Shown here: piece after piece, positions 50,862 through 60,883 of the stretch | Numbering within the stretch: position 1 is the stretch's first letter | Layout of the letters: every line of letters starts with the position of its first letter | Assembly: GCA_021795355.1 (NCBI GenBank) | Contig: JAJYPL010000002.1 | Span: forward strand, 1 to 64,000 | Direction of reading: 5' to 3' | From: a bacterium | Lineage (GTDB): Bacteria > SZUA-79 > Acidulodesulfobacterales > Acidulodesulfobacteraceae | DNA length: 64,000 nucleotides | Notes under the pieces: model-generated | Told to the model about the DNA's origin: nothing | The model's input: the letters and a program-made list of their open reading frames with translations, nothing else | Database searches by the model: none | Position numbers and translations under genes: made by a program

Positions 50862-52130
50862 TTAATTATATAAATTATTTTTATAAACTATATTACCTCT
50901 TACAGCTACCATGGATATATCGTCCTGTTTAAAAGAAATTAACGAATCGTAAACATTTTCTTCATTCAGAACGATATTTTCGCCTAAGTTGAATACTGCG
51001 AAATCTGCGGATGAATCCGGTTCAAGCGTTCCGGTAACGCCGTTTACGGCTAACGCCCTTGCTCCGCCGGCAGTTGCGGCGTCAATTAAATCTTTAGCCG
51101 GTACTTCGGGATGAATTTCCCTTGCGTATTTCAATTCATCTAAAATATTAAGCGATTCGTTTGAATAAAGACCGTCGGTTCCGATGGAAACGGAAATCCC
51201 TTTTTCCAATATTTTTTTTAAAGGAAGTTTTTTGGAATTAAAAAAAGCATTGCTTCTTGGACAGTGAATAATATCGGCGCCGGATTTTTTGATTAAATCT
51301 ATATCTTCGCCGTCTATTTCGTTAGCATGTATTAAAGAAACATCTGCACTTAATATTTGCAAATAGTCAAGATAAAAAACGGGCGATCTGAAACGCTTCT
51401 GCGGCAAGGAATATTTTGAAAGCATAAGAGCAGGCAATAGGTTTTCCGCTATATCCCCGCCTTTACCGTTTATAAAATCTTTTTCCGAAGCATGTTCCGA
51501 AGCATGGACTGCTATTTTAAGCTTTAATTCTTTATTTAATTTTAATATTTCTTCAAATAATTCCCCGGATACGGAATATACGGCATGAGGCGACATGCCT
51601 ATAGATTCGAAACCGTTTTTTTTAAACAAATATTTAAATTCTTCTATTTTTTGTGAAGCCGCTTCAGGAATAAGACCTCTCAGCTCAATTAATGCTTTAA
51701 CCCGCGGAACTAAACCGGTACGCTCCTTTATATCTTTTATATCGTAAAAAGATGCCGGGTCTATAATGTCCGACACCAAAGTAGTGCCGCTTTTAATAAA
51801 ATCGGCAAAGGCTTTAATCCTTAAGTTTATTTTTTCTTCCGGCGTAAAATTTTTGCGTTTTTCTATAAGTGATAAAACCCATTTTGAAAAGATTCGGGGG
51901 GTTAAAATATCCGGCTTAAAAGTAAGGTCTGTGTGAACGTGGGCGTTAATAAACCCTGGTGCGATAAGAGTTTTATTTTTTTGTTTATTTTTATAATTTT
52001 TTATGCTCTTTATGCCGATAACCCTGCCGGATGTTTCATCAGCGGTCAATTCCCCGTTCTTTAAAAAAACAGGATAAGAACGCAGCGGATGAGCCGAAAT
52101 TAATATATAATCGGCATAATATTTTATCAT
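50862..52130 (-). CDS. Amidohydrolase family protein (SAH/MTA/aminofutalosine deaminase-like)
   Basis: APGFINAHVHTDLTF, IAVHASEHASEKDF, VSIGTDGLYSNESLNILDELK. Confidence 0.8.
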   Translation of the reverse strand: MIKYYADYILISAHPLRSYPVFLKNGELTADETSGRVIGIKSIKNYKNKQKNKTLIAPGFINAHVHTDLTFKPDILTPRIFSKWVLSLIEKRKNFTPEEKINLRIKAFADFIKSGTTLVSDIIDPASFYDIKDIKERTGLVPRVKALIELRGLIPEAASQKIEEFKYLFKKNGFESIGMSPHAVYSVSGELFEEILKLNKELKLKIAVHASEHASEKDFINGKGGDIAENLLPALMLSKYSLPQKRFRSPVFYLDYLQILSADVSLIHANEIDGEDIDLIKKSGADIIHCPRSNAFFNSKKLPLKKILEKGISVSIGTDGLYSNESLNILDELKYAREIHPEVPAKDLIDAATAGGARALAVNGVTGTLEPDSSADFAVFNLGENIVLNEENVYDSLISFKQDDISMVAVRGNIVYKNNLYN

Positions 52131-52149
52131 TGCGGCATATTTCTTTGTT

Positions 52150-52509
52150 TTATTTTACTATATTGACTGCGCGGTTCTTTTCGTCAACGTAAACCAAAAC
52201 CGGTTTGAAATTTTTAAGTTCGTCTTCGTCGTAAATCCCGAACGTGGCTATAATTATCGTATCGCCTATCTGAACTAAACGCGAAGCGGCGCCGTTCACG
52301 ATTATATCTCCGGAATTCCTGCCGGCTTTAATTGCATACGTTTCAAACCTTCCGCCGTTATTTATATTCCAGACGTTAACCTTTTCGTACGGTAAAATAC
52401 CGGCTTTTTCCATAAGATCTTCGTCTATGGAAATGGAACCTTCGTATTCAAGGTTCGCATCCGTTATTTTAACCCTGTGTATTTTAGATTTAAGTAAAAT
52501 TTTCTGCAT
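52150..52509 (-). CDS. panD: Aspartate 1-decarboxylase
   Basis: LLKSKIHRVKITDANLEYEGSISID (GS self-processing site), VNVWNINNGGRFETYAI, NGAASRLVQIGDTIII. Confidence 0.95.
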   Translation of the reverse strand: MQKILLKSKIHRVKITDANLEYEGSISIDEDLMEKAGILPYEKVNVWNINNGGRFETYAIKAGRNSGDIIVNGAASRLVQIGDTIIIATFGIYDEDELKNFKPVLVYVDEKNRAVNIVK

Positions 52510-52527
52510 ATTTATATTATAAGATAT

Positions 52528-53370
52528 TTAAAAGGTTTTTTCAATTTCAAAACAGGCTTCGGTCTTACATATATTCATAATATCGTTTTCTATTTCTTTT
52601 TTAGCGGCGGCCGATTGCGATTTTACGGATTCATCTTTATAAATTAATATTTGCCGTAAATCTTCCAAATCTTTAATCTTTTTATTTATTATTTCTAAAT
52701 AATGTTTTTTCGATATATTACCGGCATTAATTTCGTTCATGTAATTTTCAAACTCTTCGTAAACGGGATTTCGTTTTACTATAAAAGAAAACTCTCCCGT
52801 TTTTATATAATTTTCCAATAAATATGACAGTCTTAGGGAATTAATCGCCTCTTTAATGTCGTAGCCGTATGAATCCTTATATTTTAAGGTATTAGAAGTG
52901 TACTGTTCTTTTTCTATGTTTATTTTTTTATTTTTTATTATTCCGGAAGCGGCATCGAAATTTTTTTTAAAATTAATTAAAATAAAAATTTTTATTTTCT
53001 CCGTCAATTTTAATGCTTCCGAAAATCTTTCGGAATCTTTTATGCCGGATTTAAAAGTGCCGCAAATTAAGGGTTCGATGAATTTTATATTTCCGTTCAT
53101 TGCATGGCGGAAGTATTCATGAAAAGGCGTTATGAAATAATCGTAATCTTTTTCTATAACGGAAAAACGCGTAAAATTATGCGTAAAAAAATTTTCGAAA
53201 ACCGGATAATAGACTATAAAAAAATCGTAATCGCTTTTGTCCGTTTCAAGATTATAGTTTCTCGAACCATAAAAACAGACAAAAGCGATATTTAATTTTA
53301 AGGCTTCTTTTTTTATAATATTCTTAAAAACGGGCGATTCCGCAAATGCGTCAAAACCGTCAAAACTCAT
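52528..53370 (-). CDS. Predicted nucleotidyltransferase, DNA polymerase beta superfamily
   Basis: Motif GSRNYNLETDKSDYDFFIVY; resembles the COG3541/YcgL-type family. Confidence 0.7.
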   Translation of the reverse strand: MSFDGFDAFAESPVFKNIIKKEALKLNIAFVCFYGSRNYNLETDKSDYDFFIVYYPVFENFFTHNFTRFSVIEKDYDYFITPFHEYFRHAMNGNIKFIEPLICGTFKSGIKDSERFSEALKLTEKIKIFILINFKKNFDAASGIIKNKKINIEKEQYTSNTLKYKDSYGYDIKEAINSLRLSYLLENYIKTGEFSFIVKRNPVYEEFENYMNEINAGNISKKHYLEIINKKIKDLEDLRQILIYKDESVKSQSAAAKKEIENDIMNICKTEACFEIEKTF

Positions 53371-53379
53371 CTATTTTAT

Positions 53380-53748
53380 TTACCTTCTCGGGCTTGCAAT
53401 ATATTTTTTTAATTTAATTTTTGCCCATTTGATATTCGGATTGTATTTTAACGCTTTCTGAAGACTGACTATGCCGAGCGAAGGAAAACCGAGCCTGTGT
53501 AATGCCACCCCCATATGCGCCCATGCGAGAGCAAAATGCGGTTTAATGAGAATTGCTTTTTGAAAATGCTGTATCGCATCAATATAGTATTTACCTTTCA
53601 TAGCTCCTAAGCCTTTATTATACTGAAACTTAGCGCTGTGGACGTTCACCGCCGTTTTTTTGGCCGCAAAAGAGTTTTTTGAAAATGCTATCAAAGACAG
53701 CATTAAAATTAAACAAATAACGATGCTTTTTTTCATTTTTACCTCCAT
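53380..53748 (-). CDS. Exported TPR-repeat protein
   Basis: Signal peptide MKKSIVICLILMLSLIAFSKNSFAAK and TPR-like units; true start may be the second Met. Confidence 0.75.
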   Translation of the reverse strand: MEVKMKKSIVICLILMLSLIAFSKNSFAAKKTAVNVHSAKFQYNKGLGAMKGKYYIDAIQHFQKAILIKPHFALAWAHMGVALHRLGFPSLGIVSLQKALKYNPNIKWAKIKLKKYIASPRR

Positions 53749-53824
53749 TTTTTTTGTTTTCCTATTTATTATGCACTATAAATAAGCGTAAGTCAATTCG
53801 ACTATACGCGTTTTATGCGGCAAA

Positions 53825-55312
53825 TCAGGCTTGCGACCACTTCAAAGATTTTAAAACGGCTTCGCGCCATTTAGCGTATAAAGCATTTCTTAAATCGTCG
53901 TCTATTCGAGGGTTATATATTTTTTCGGTTTTTTTAAATCCGCGGAACATATCGTCCGTCCAAAAACCGGCACTGACGGCGCTTAAACCCGCTATTCCGA
54001 AAGCGGTCATTTCCGTAAAAGCGGCTTTTTCAACGGTCATATTTAAAATATCGGACTGAAACTGCATTAAAAAATCGTTTTCGCTTGCCTTGCCGTCAAC
54101 TCTTAATTTAAATTCAGACGAGTCGAATTTTATTTTTAAAATATTTTCAAATTCGGATGCTACGTCTTTTGTCTGATATGCCAAAGATTCCAATGCCGCC
54201 CTTACTATATGACTTTTGCCGGACGCTCCCGTTAATCCTATTATAAGCCCTCTTGCATCCGGATCCCAGTATGGCGCGCCGAGTCCGGATAAGGCCGGAA
54301 TGAAATATACGCCTTCATTGGAAATAAGGCTTTTTGCCGCATCGGACGATTCATCCGCAGATTTTAAGATGTTAAGGTTATCTCTGATAAACCTTATGAC
54401 TTCGCCTCCCGTAAAAATACTGCCTTCTAAAGCATAATAAGCATCTTTGCCTAATTTCCATGCTACGGTAGCGACTAACTTATCGGAAGCGTAAATCCCG
54501 CTTCCCGTTTCCATCATTACAAAAAGTCCGGTTCCGTATGTATTTTTTATTATTCCTTTTTCAAAACCGGAATGCCCAAAAAGAGATGCCTGCTGATCGC
54601 CCAGAATTCCTATTACCGGTATAGATTTACCGGTAATTTTTTTTTGCGTAGAGCCGAAAGTATAATCGCTTGCAAAAACTAAAGGAAGCATACGCTCGTT
54701 TACTCCGAATATTTCAAGAAGTTCTTCGTCGTATTTTAACGTGTTTATGTTATACAAAAGCGTCCTTGAAGCATTAGAAGCGTCGGTTGCATGAACGGAG
54801 CCGCCTGTTAAATTCCACAAAACCCAGCTGTCCACCGTCCCGAAAGCCAGCTCTCCTTTTTCCTCAAGTTTTTTTGCTCCGCCGACGTTGTCGAGTATCC
54901 ATTTAATCTTGGTAGCGGAGAAATAGGGGTCTAAAAATAAGCCGGTTTTTTCTTTTATCGCTTTGCGGTACTCCGACAAATTTTCGCAAATCGGCGCGGT
55001 TCTTCTGCACTGCCATACGATTGCGTTATAAACGGGTTTTCCCGTTTTTTTATTCCAAACAACCGAAGTTTCTCTCTGGTTTGTAATGCCTATGGAAGTT
55101 ATATTATAAGAACCGCAAAATTCAAGGGTTTCGTTTAATACTTTAACCGCGGTATTTAATATGTCGTAGGGATTCTGTTCAACCCATGCCGGTTTTGGAT
55201 GCAGCTGCGGAAATTCCTTATAAGCGGAATATATAATTTCTCCGTTTTTATCGAAAGCTATCGCCCTGTTGCCGGTCGTTCCCAAATCCAGCGCAATAAC
55301 CGCTTTTTCCAA
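53825..55312 (-). CDS. glpK: Glycerol kinase
   Basis: ALDLGTTGNRAIAFDKNG, WVEQNPYDI, GITNQRETSVVWNKKTGKPVYNAIVWQCRRT, GILGDQQASLFG. Confidence 0.96.
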   Translation of the reverse strand: MEKAVIALDLGTTGNRAIAFDKNGEIIYSAYKEFPQLHPKPAWVEQNPYDILNTAVKVLNETLEFCGSYNITSIGITNQRETSVVWNKKTGKPVYNAIVWQCRRTAPICENLSEYRKAIKEKTGLFLDPYFSATKIKWILDNVGGAKKLEEKGELAFGTVDSWVLWNLTGGSVHATDASNASRTLLYNINTLKYDEELLEIFGVNERMLPLVFASDYTFGSTQKKITGKSIPVIGILGDQQASLFGHSGFEKGIIKNTYGTGLFVMMETGSGIYASDKLVATVAWKLGKDAYYALEGSIFTGGEVIRFIRDNLNILKSADESSDAAKSLISNEGVYFIPALSGLGAPYWDPDARGLIIGLTGASGKSHIVRAALESLAYQTKDVASEFENILKIKFDSSEFKLRVDGKASENDFLMQFQSDILNMTVEKAAFTEMTAFGIAGLSAVSAGFWTDDMFRGFKKTEKIYNPRIDDDLRNALYAKWREAVLKSLKWSQA

Positions 55313-55326
55313 AATAAAACTCCTTC

Positions 55327-56211
55327 TTATTTATTTTCAGCCTCTTTTAAATATAAGTCATAAGATTTTCCTGTTTTTACAAGCTCTTCCGTCGTTAATT
55401 CCTGCGGTCTTTTATTTAAATCTATATTTAAGCCGGAAAAAATTTTTTCTTTCACGTCCGGCGGAATCCCGAAAAATGAAGCATATATCGAATTTTTTAA
55501 TTTTTTTCTTCTAAGCTTAAATATCTGATGAACAAAATAGTTAAAAAATTGAGAGCTTGCCGCCCAGCTATAGTCTTCGTTCTCGAAATATCGCGGAATC
55601 AGCCTTAAAACCGTCGAATCTACCTTTGGAACGGGATTAAAATTTGCCTTGCCGACTTCAAAAAGCCTTGTTATATCAAAATTTAATCCGGCAATAACGC
55701 TCAATGCCCCTCTTTGCGAATCGTTTTCCCGCGCATAAAGCCTTTCGGCAAATTCTTTCTGAAACATTAACGTCAAATCGCAAAAAACGTCTTTATATTT
55801 TATGAATTTATCTATTATCGGACTTGAAATTTCATATGGAAGATTCGATATCACCCTTAATTTAGAATTAAGTGTTTTGCTTAAAGAATTATAATCGAAT
55901 TTTAATGCATCCTCATTGACTATTCTAAAAAAACGGCCGTCTTCATTGACTGCGCTGCCGTCTTTAATCTTATCGAAACCGGCAGACTTCCCTTTAATAA
56001 AATTATAATAAAAAGAATCTATTTCTATAACGGTAAAACTTTTAACCCTGCCGGCGATTAATTCCGTCAAAATACCCTCGCCGGGACCTATTTCGACGAC
56101 GTCGTCGGACTCCGAAAAATTGCATGAATCGATAATATTCTTAGCAATTTCTTTATCGGTCAAAAAATTTTGTCCGAAAACCACCTTATTTTTTTTTGGT
56201 TCTTTGCCCAT
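55327..56211 (-). CDS. rsmA: 16S rRNA (adenine1518-N6/adenine1519-N6)-dimethyltransferase
   Basis: FGQNFLTDKEIAKNIID, VVEIGPGEGILTELI, VISNLPYEISSPII. Confidence 0.96.
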   Translation of the reverse strand: MGKEPKKNKVVFGQNFLTDKEIAKNIIDSCNFSESDDVVEIGPGEGILTELIAGRVKSFTVIEIDSFYYNFIKGKSAGFDKIKDGSAVNEDGRFFRIVNEDALKFDYNSLSKTLNSKLRVISNLPYEISSPIIDKFIKYKDVFCDLTLMFQKEFAERLYARENDSQRGALSVIAGLNFDITRLFEVGKANFNPVPKVDSTVLRLIPRYFENEDYSWAASSQFFNYFVHQIFKLRRKKLKNSIYASFFGIPPDVKEKIFSGLNIDLNKRPQELTTEELVKTGKSYDLYLKEAENK

Positions 56212-56220
56212 AACCGCAGT

Positions 56221-57270
56221 TCACAACTCCCAGGACGGATCCGCATTAATATCTAAAAATTCGCTTCGCCGAACAGAGGGGTCTATCGCATTTTTAAAAA
56301 ATCCGGCATAGCCTATCATGGCCGCATTATCCGTCGTATATTTAACAGAGGGGAAAAATATTTTCAAACCGGATTCCTCTCCTCTTTCTTTAAACATGCT
56401 TCTTATTCTGGAATTTGCAGAAACTCCGCCGGAAACTGCGACATTTTTAACTCTAAAAGCCTCGCATGCCGCAGAAGTTTTTTTAAAAAGAATTTCGGAA
56501 ACCGATTCCCTTAGCGAAGCTAAAATATCGTACACGACATTTTTTTTTATATTTTTTGGGCCGCCGTTCTCGTCTATCGTATTTATTACCGCAGTTTTAA
56601 GCCCGCTGAAACTCATATTAAGGTCGTTGCTGCGTATCATAGGCAGAGGGAATTTAAATGCCCGTTTATCGCCTTTTTCCGCAAGTTCGTCTACCGTCTT
56701 GCCGCCGGGGTATCCAAATCCAAGATAGTTGGAAACCTTGTCGAAAAGTTCGCCGCATGCATCATCCCTTGTTTTGCCTATAAGTTTTATATCGCTATGA
56801 GAATTAACCAAATAAAGATGCGTATGCCCTCCGGAAATAACGAGAGCCGCAAAAGGAAATATTTCTTTATTTTCTTTAATATCTAAAAAAGGGCTGAAAA
56901 TATGTCCCTCTATGTGGTTGACAGGCACTATAGGTATATTTAAAGCATAAGATATAGTTTTTGCGCACATAAGACCTATCAGAAGAGAGCCTACGAGTCC
57001 CGGTCCGGCGGTAGCCGACACGAGGCCGACGTCCTCCATAGATATTTCAGCTTCCGACAGAGCGATTCTAAAAGCAGGAAGAAAAGCTTTTATATGGTTT
57101 CTGGACGCAAGCTCCGGAACTACGCCGCCGTATATTCCGTGAACGTAATCCTGAGAATAGATAATATTCGATAAAATTTTTATTTTTACGCTATCATTTT
57201 CGGAATTTTCCTTTAAAAGAACGGCGCAGGAAAAATCGTCGCAGCTTGATTCAAATGCTAAATTAATCAT
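56221..57270 (-). CDS. tsaD: tRNA threonylcarbamoyladenosine biosynthesis protein TsaD
   Basis: AFESSCDDFSCAVL, VPVNHIEGHIFSPF, LVISGGHTHLYLV, AVSGGVSANSRIR. Confidence 0.97.
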   Translation of the reverse strand: MINLAFESSCDDFSCAVLLKENSENDSVKIKILSNIIYSQDYVHGIYGGVVPELASRNHIKAFLPAFRIALSEAEISMEDVGLVSATAGPGLVGSLLIGLMCAKTISYALNIPIVPVNHIEGHIFSPFLDIKENKEIFPFAALVISGGHTHLYLVNSHSDIKLIGKTRDDACGELFDKVSNYLGFGYPGGKTVDELAEKGDKRAFKFPLPMIRSNDLNMSFSGLKTAVINTIDENGGPKNIKKNVVYDILASLRESVSEILFKKTSAACEAFRVKNVAVSGGVSANSRIRSMFKERGEESGLKIFFPSVKYTTDNAAMIGYAGFFKNAIDPSVRRSEFLDINADPSWEL

Positions 57271-57279
57271 CCGGCATTT

Positions 57280-58134
57280 TTATTTTGAAAGTCCGTTTAT
57301 AGCCTTTTGCGATAGTTCTGCCGCTTTAGTGCCCGGATATTTTGCCATTACCTGCCTGAAAAGAATAGAAGCATCCGACGGATCGGAAACTTTCATGAAA
57401 CCCATGCCCTGCAAATATATAGACATCGGCACCTCGGGACTTTTAGGATATAATTGGGAAAATTTATGAAATTCAAGTATGGAAACAGGATATTTTTTTA
57501 GTTTAAAATTGGCATAAGCCTTATAGAACATAGCATCGGCTGAATATTTAGACTGAGGATATTTATTTAAAAAGCTGCGCAAAGAAGTTAAGGCGGAATT
57601 GTATTTCTTTTTTTTGAACTGCAGCATAGCTTCATTAAAGCCGTATTCCATAGAACTTTCTTTTTTGACTAACGACGATCTTACGCTTTGTTTTTTAACC
57701 GAGCTTGCGGAAGAGGCCGCCGCGCCGGTTTTTGCTAGTTTTAATAATTTAATAAGCTGCTTATTTACCATTAAACGATATTCCCTGAATTGCTTATTTA
57801 AAACGTTCAGTTTATGGTGTTCTACTTCGTATTTACCGTAAATATTCCTAATCTTAGCGTTTAGCGAAGAAATAGCCACTCCGTTATTTGCCGTGTTCAA
57901 CTGCATTTGTCCGAGTTTCTTTTCCGTGTATTGTTGATTTTGAGATAATTCGGCCGTTTTTTTGTTCAGTTTTCTAACCTGAACTTTTAAACGGTGAAAG
58001 GAAGCGGGTTCCATAGGAGCGCATCCGGCAAAAGCCGACATTACGAAAATCAATGAGAGAGAAATAAGAATAAAAACTTTCAATTTACTTTTATTTTTTA
58101 AATATACCGTATTTTTATCTTCATGTTTATTCAT
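57280..58134 (-). CDS. cpoB: Tol-Pal cluster protein CpoB/YbgF-like, predicted lipoprotein
   Basis: Lipobox FAGC, coiled-coil segment, C-terminal TPR repeats YGFNEAMLQFKKKKYNSALTSLRSFLNKYPQS; adjacent to tolB. Confidence 0.85.
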   Translation of the reverse strand: MNKHEDKNTVYLKNKSKLKVFILISLSLIFVMSAFAGCAPMEPASFHRLKVQVRKLNKKTAELSQNQQYTEKKLGQMQLNTANNGVAISSLNAKIRNIYGKYEVEHHKLNVLNKQFREYRLMVNKQLIKLLKLAKTGAAASSASSVKKQSVRSSLVKKESSMEYGFNEAMLQFKKKKYNSALTSLRSFLNKYPQSKYSADAMFYKAYANFKLKKYPVSILEFHKFSQLYPKSPEVPMSIYLQGMGFMKVSDPSDASILFRQVMAKYPGTKAAELSQKAINGLSK

Positions 58135-58180
58135 AATTTTTCTCCCGTTTATTTAATTTAATCACAAAAAAGATTTTTTT

Positions 58181-59524
58181 TCAATAAGACGATTTCATAG
58201 TCCACTGCGCATCGTAATAATTGTTCATTTCAGGAAACAGCTTAGGCGTCAGTCTCATCATTCCGCTTTCATTTACGTCTATCATATAAAGTTCCTGCCT
58301 TCCGGCAATTTCGGTATCAAAGGTAATAATCCTGGAATCTCTTGTCCATGCGGCATGCTGTGCGCTGTAAGGGGTATTAGTAACCTGTCTTTCGTCGGAA
58401 CCGTCGGCATTCATAATGCATATTTCAAGAGCGCCGTTAACAAAAGTGGAAAAGGCTATTTTTTTTCCGTTAGGCGACCATGCAGGGCTTGTATTGTAGC
58501 TTCCCTCGTCGTAGGTCAATCTTCGGACGCCGCTGCCGTTTGCGTTCATTACGTAAATTTGCGGACTTCCTCCCCTGTCCGATACAAAGGCAATTCTATG
58601 TCCGTGCGGAGAAAACGACGGCGAAGTATTGATGCCGTCGGTATAAGTCAACTGTTTTAAACCGCCGCCGTTAACGTTAACCGTATATATTTCGGTATTA
58701 ATATGGTCGGCGGTTAAAGAAACCGCTAATTTATTTCCGTCGGGCGACCATGCTACGTAGTCGGCGGGGCCTGGAAGATTAAGTTTCACGGTTACTCCGG
58801 TTTTTAAGTTTTTTATAAAAACTGCGGGGTCCCCGTCCTTAAAAGAAACGTAAGCAACTTTGCTGCCGTGCGGAGAAGGATACGGAAAGATATTTATGGA
58901 GTCGTTATTTGTAACTCTTTTAACTCTGTGTCCTCCAAAATCCATAACGAAAATATTTTTAGAGCCGCCGTGTTCTCCTACGAAAAACACCCTCGTCGTA
59001 AATGGTCCTTTAATTCCGGTTAAAAATTTAAGCACGTCGTCGGCAAATTTGTTTGCCAGAAATCTGTACTGGCCGTCCATTCCTTCGAGCTTTTCCGAAA
59101 AAAGCAGTTTTTTGGTAAATATGCTTATAAGATTGATTTTCATCTTGATAATGCCGTTTGACGTCGCATACTCTCCGGTAATAAGATACTGGGCATTAAG
59201 AACGCCCCAGTTCGAATAGTCTATACGTTCGGGGTTTATAGGAGCATACTGCGGATTTTCGAGATATGAAAGCGGGTTTACTATATGAAAATACCCTATT
59301 ACCGAAAGATCGTGCCTTATAACCCTTGCGGCGTTTTTTTCTATTTTTTTATGCTGTCCATATGCGGAAATATTTTTGAAATCCGGAACTGCGACCCTTA
59401 TCTTTTCTATTCTTGCGGCGTTGATGTTTATATAAACTTTTGCATACGAACTAACGGGAAATAACGTAAAAGCGCCCAGAAAAAATAAAACGACCAAGGG
59501 TAAATAAATTATTGTTTTTTTCAT
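58181..59524 (-). CDS. tolB: Tol-Pal system beta-propeller protein TolB
   Basis: VAWSPDGNKLAVSLT, PSFSPHGHRIAFVSDRGGSPQIYVMNANGSGVRRLTYDEGSYNTSPAWSPNGKKIAFS. Confidence 0.96.
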   Translation of the reverse strand: MKKTIIYLPLVVLFFLGAFTLFPVSSYAKVYININAARIEKIRVAVPDFKNISAYGQHKKIEKNAARVIRHDLSVIGYFHIVNPLSYLENPQYAPINPERIDYSNWGVLNAQYLITGEYATSNGIIKMKINLISIFTKKLLFSEKLEGMDGQYRFLANKFADDVLKFLTGIKGPFTTRVFFVGEHGGSKNIFVMDFGGHRVKRVTNNDSINIFPYPSPHGSKVAYVSFKDGDPAVFIKNLKTGVTVKLNLPGPADYVAWSPDGNKLAVSLTADHINTEIYTVNVNGGGLKQLTYTDGINTSPSFSPHGHRIAFVSDRGGSPQIYVMNANGSGVRRLTYDEGSYNTSPAWSPNGKKIAFSTFVNGALEICIMNADGSDERQVTNTPYSAQHAAWTRDSRIITFDTEIAGRQELYMIDVNESGMMRLTPKLFPEMNNYYDAQWTMKSSY

Positions 59525-59629
59525 TCAGCTATCCTTTAATAAGTTAATAAGTCAAATTTAATAAAATTACACAAAATTAAAATATACAGAAATATCGTAT
59601 AAATATCAAGCACTAATCGCCGCAGCTAA

Positions 59630-60406
59630 TTATCTGTCTTTTAATATCTGCCTTGGGTTAAAAATCATAAGGACTCCTTCGCCGTCGTTTTCGCCGTTTT
59701 CGAAACTCATAAAACCCGAAGGCGGCGGCGGAAGCGGACTGGACAGTTTTACCGCCGCTACGGACTGCGAATCGTAATAACCGTTACCGGAAGATTTAAC
59801 TAATCTTACGTCATAAATTCTGCCGGATTTGGAAATCTGAAAAGCCACTATGGATTTATAATTCAGGTAATGATTAAGCGATATGCCGAAATTAGGAATT
59901 ATAGCGGAAATAATTTTATTTACGTAGCCCTGAAATCTGTGGACGTTCCCCTTTATGAGCGACTGATTAAGTTTTCCGTATGCATTATTAAGGCTTACCC
60001 TGTTTTGCAGATTAGCGTAAACGCTGGACGACAAAGCCGGAACATAAGGATGGGGCGGCGTATATCTTCTTGCCGGCGTCTTTTGCCGCACGGTTTTTTT
60101 AGGATAAACCATAGAAGAAGGCGTCTTAACAAGCGGAATCGAAACCGGCTTAGCCGTTTTTGCCGGAGAATGTCTGCTCGGAGCATGTTCGGCTAATTTT
60201 GGCTTCGGCGGATAAAGTATGGATTTTACCGAAGCAAGAGGCCCCGGAACCCTGCTTACTACGCTTACGACGACTTTTGAACCTATAGATTGAATCTGCG
60301 GCCTATATTTTATAGAAAGATATAATATCAGACCTATCAGTAATATATGAAAAATTGCCGAATAAAAAAAATATAAGCCTATACCTTTATTATTTTCATT
60401 AAACAT
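59630..60406 (-). CDS. TonB/TolA C-terminal domain energy-transducing protein
   Basis: N-terminal TM, Pro/Lys-rich linker, C-terminal VAFQISKSGRIYDVRLVKSSGNGYYDSQSVAAVKLSSPLPPPP. Confidence 0.88.
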   Translation of the reverse strand: MFNENNKGIGLYFFYSAIFHILLIGLILYLSIKYRPQIQSIGSKVVVSVVSRVPGPLASVKSILYPPKPKLAEHAPSRHSPAKTAKPVSIPLVKTPSSMVYPKKTVRQKTPARRYTPPHPYVPALSSSVYANLQNRVSLNNAYGKLNQSLIKGNVHRFQGYVNKIISAIIPNFGISLNHYLNYKSIVAFQISKSGRIYDVRLVKSSGNGYYDSQSVAAVKLSSPLPPPPSGFMSFENGENDGEGVLMIFNPRQILKDR

Positions 60407-60414
60407 AATACTTC

Positions 60415-60870
60415 TTATCTGCCTGCCGCGCCCGTCAATTTGGGGTTTGCGGTTACCATTCCGATTTTAGTAATTCCCGCTTCTTTTATAGCCGCCATAA
60501 CTTTTATAACGTATCCGTAAGGCAGTGAAGAACTTGCCTTAAGAAATATCTGCTTATCCGTCCTGTGCCTGTAAATAGCCGAAAGTTTCTGCGTTAAAAC
60601 GGGCAGTTCGACCCTGAATTTATTAATATAAACGGCCCTGTTAGAAGTCACAGCAACTACTATCGTTTTTTCCGGAGCCTTTAATGCATGCGCGGCGGCG
60701 GTCGGCAGATGAACTCTTATGCCGTGCACCAATATAGGAGCCGTAACCATGAAAATAACCAGCAATACAAGCATTACATCCACGAAAGGAGTTATGTTTA
60801 TTTCCGACATAAGCCTGTAATTAGACATTCCGCTTTTTTTATCGTCTTTATCGTCAAAAGGAGTAAACAT
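60415..60870 (-). CDS. tolR: TolR/ExbD family biopolymer transport protein
   Basis: MSEINITPFVDVMLVLLVIFMVTAPIL. Confidence 0.94.
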   Translation of the reverse strand: MFTPFDDKDDKKSGMSNYRLMSEINITPFVDVMLVLLVIFMVTAPILVHGIRVHLPTAAAHALKAPEKTIVVAVTSNRAVYINKFRVELPVLTQKLSAIYRHRTDKQIFLKASSSLPYGYVIKVMAAIKEAGITKIGMVTANPKLTGAAGR

Positions 60871-60883
60871 AAATTAGAGTTTC

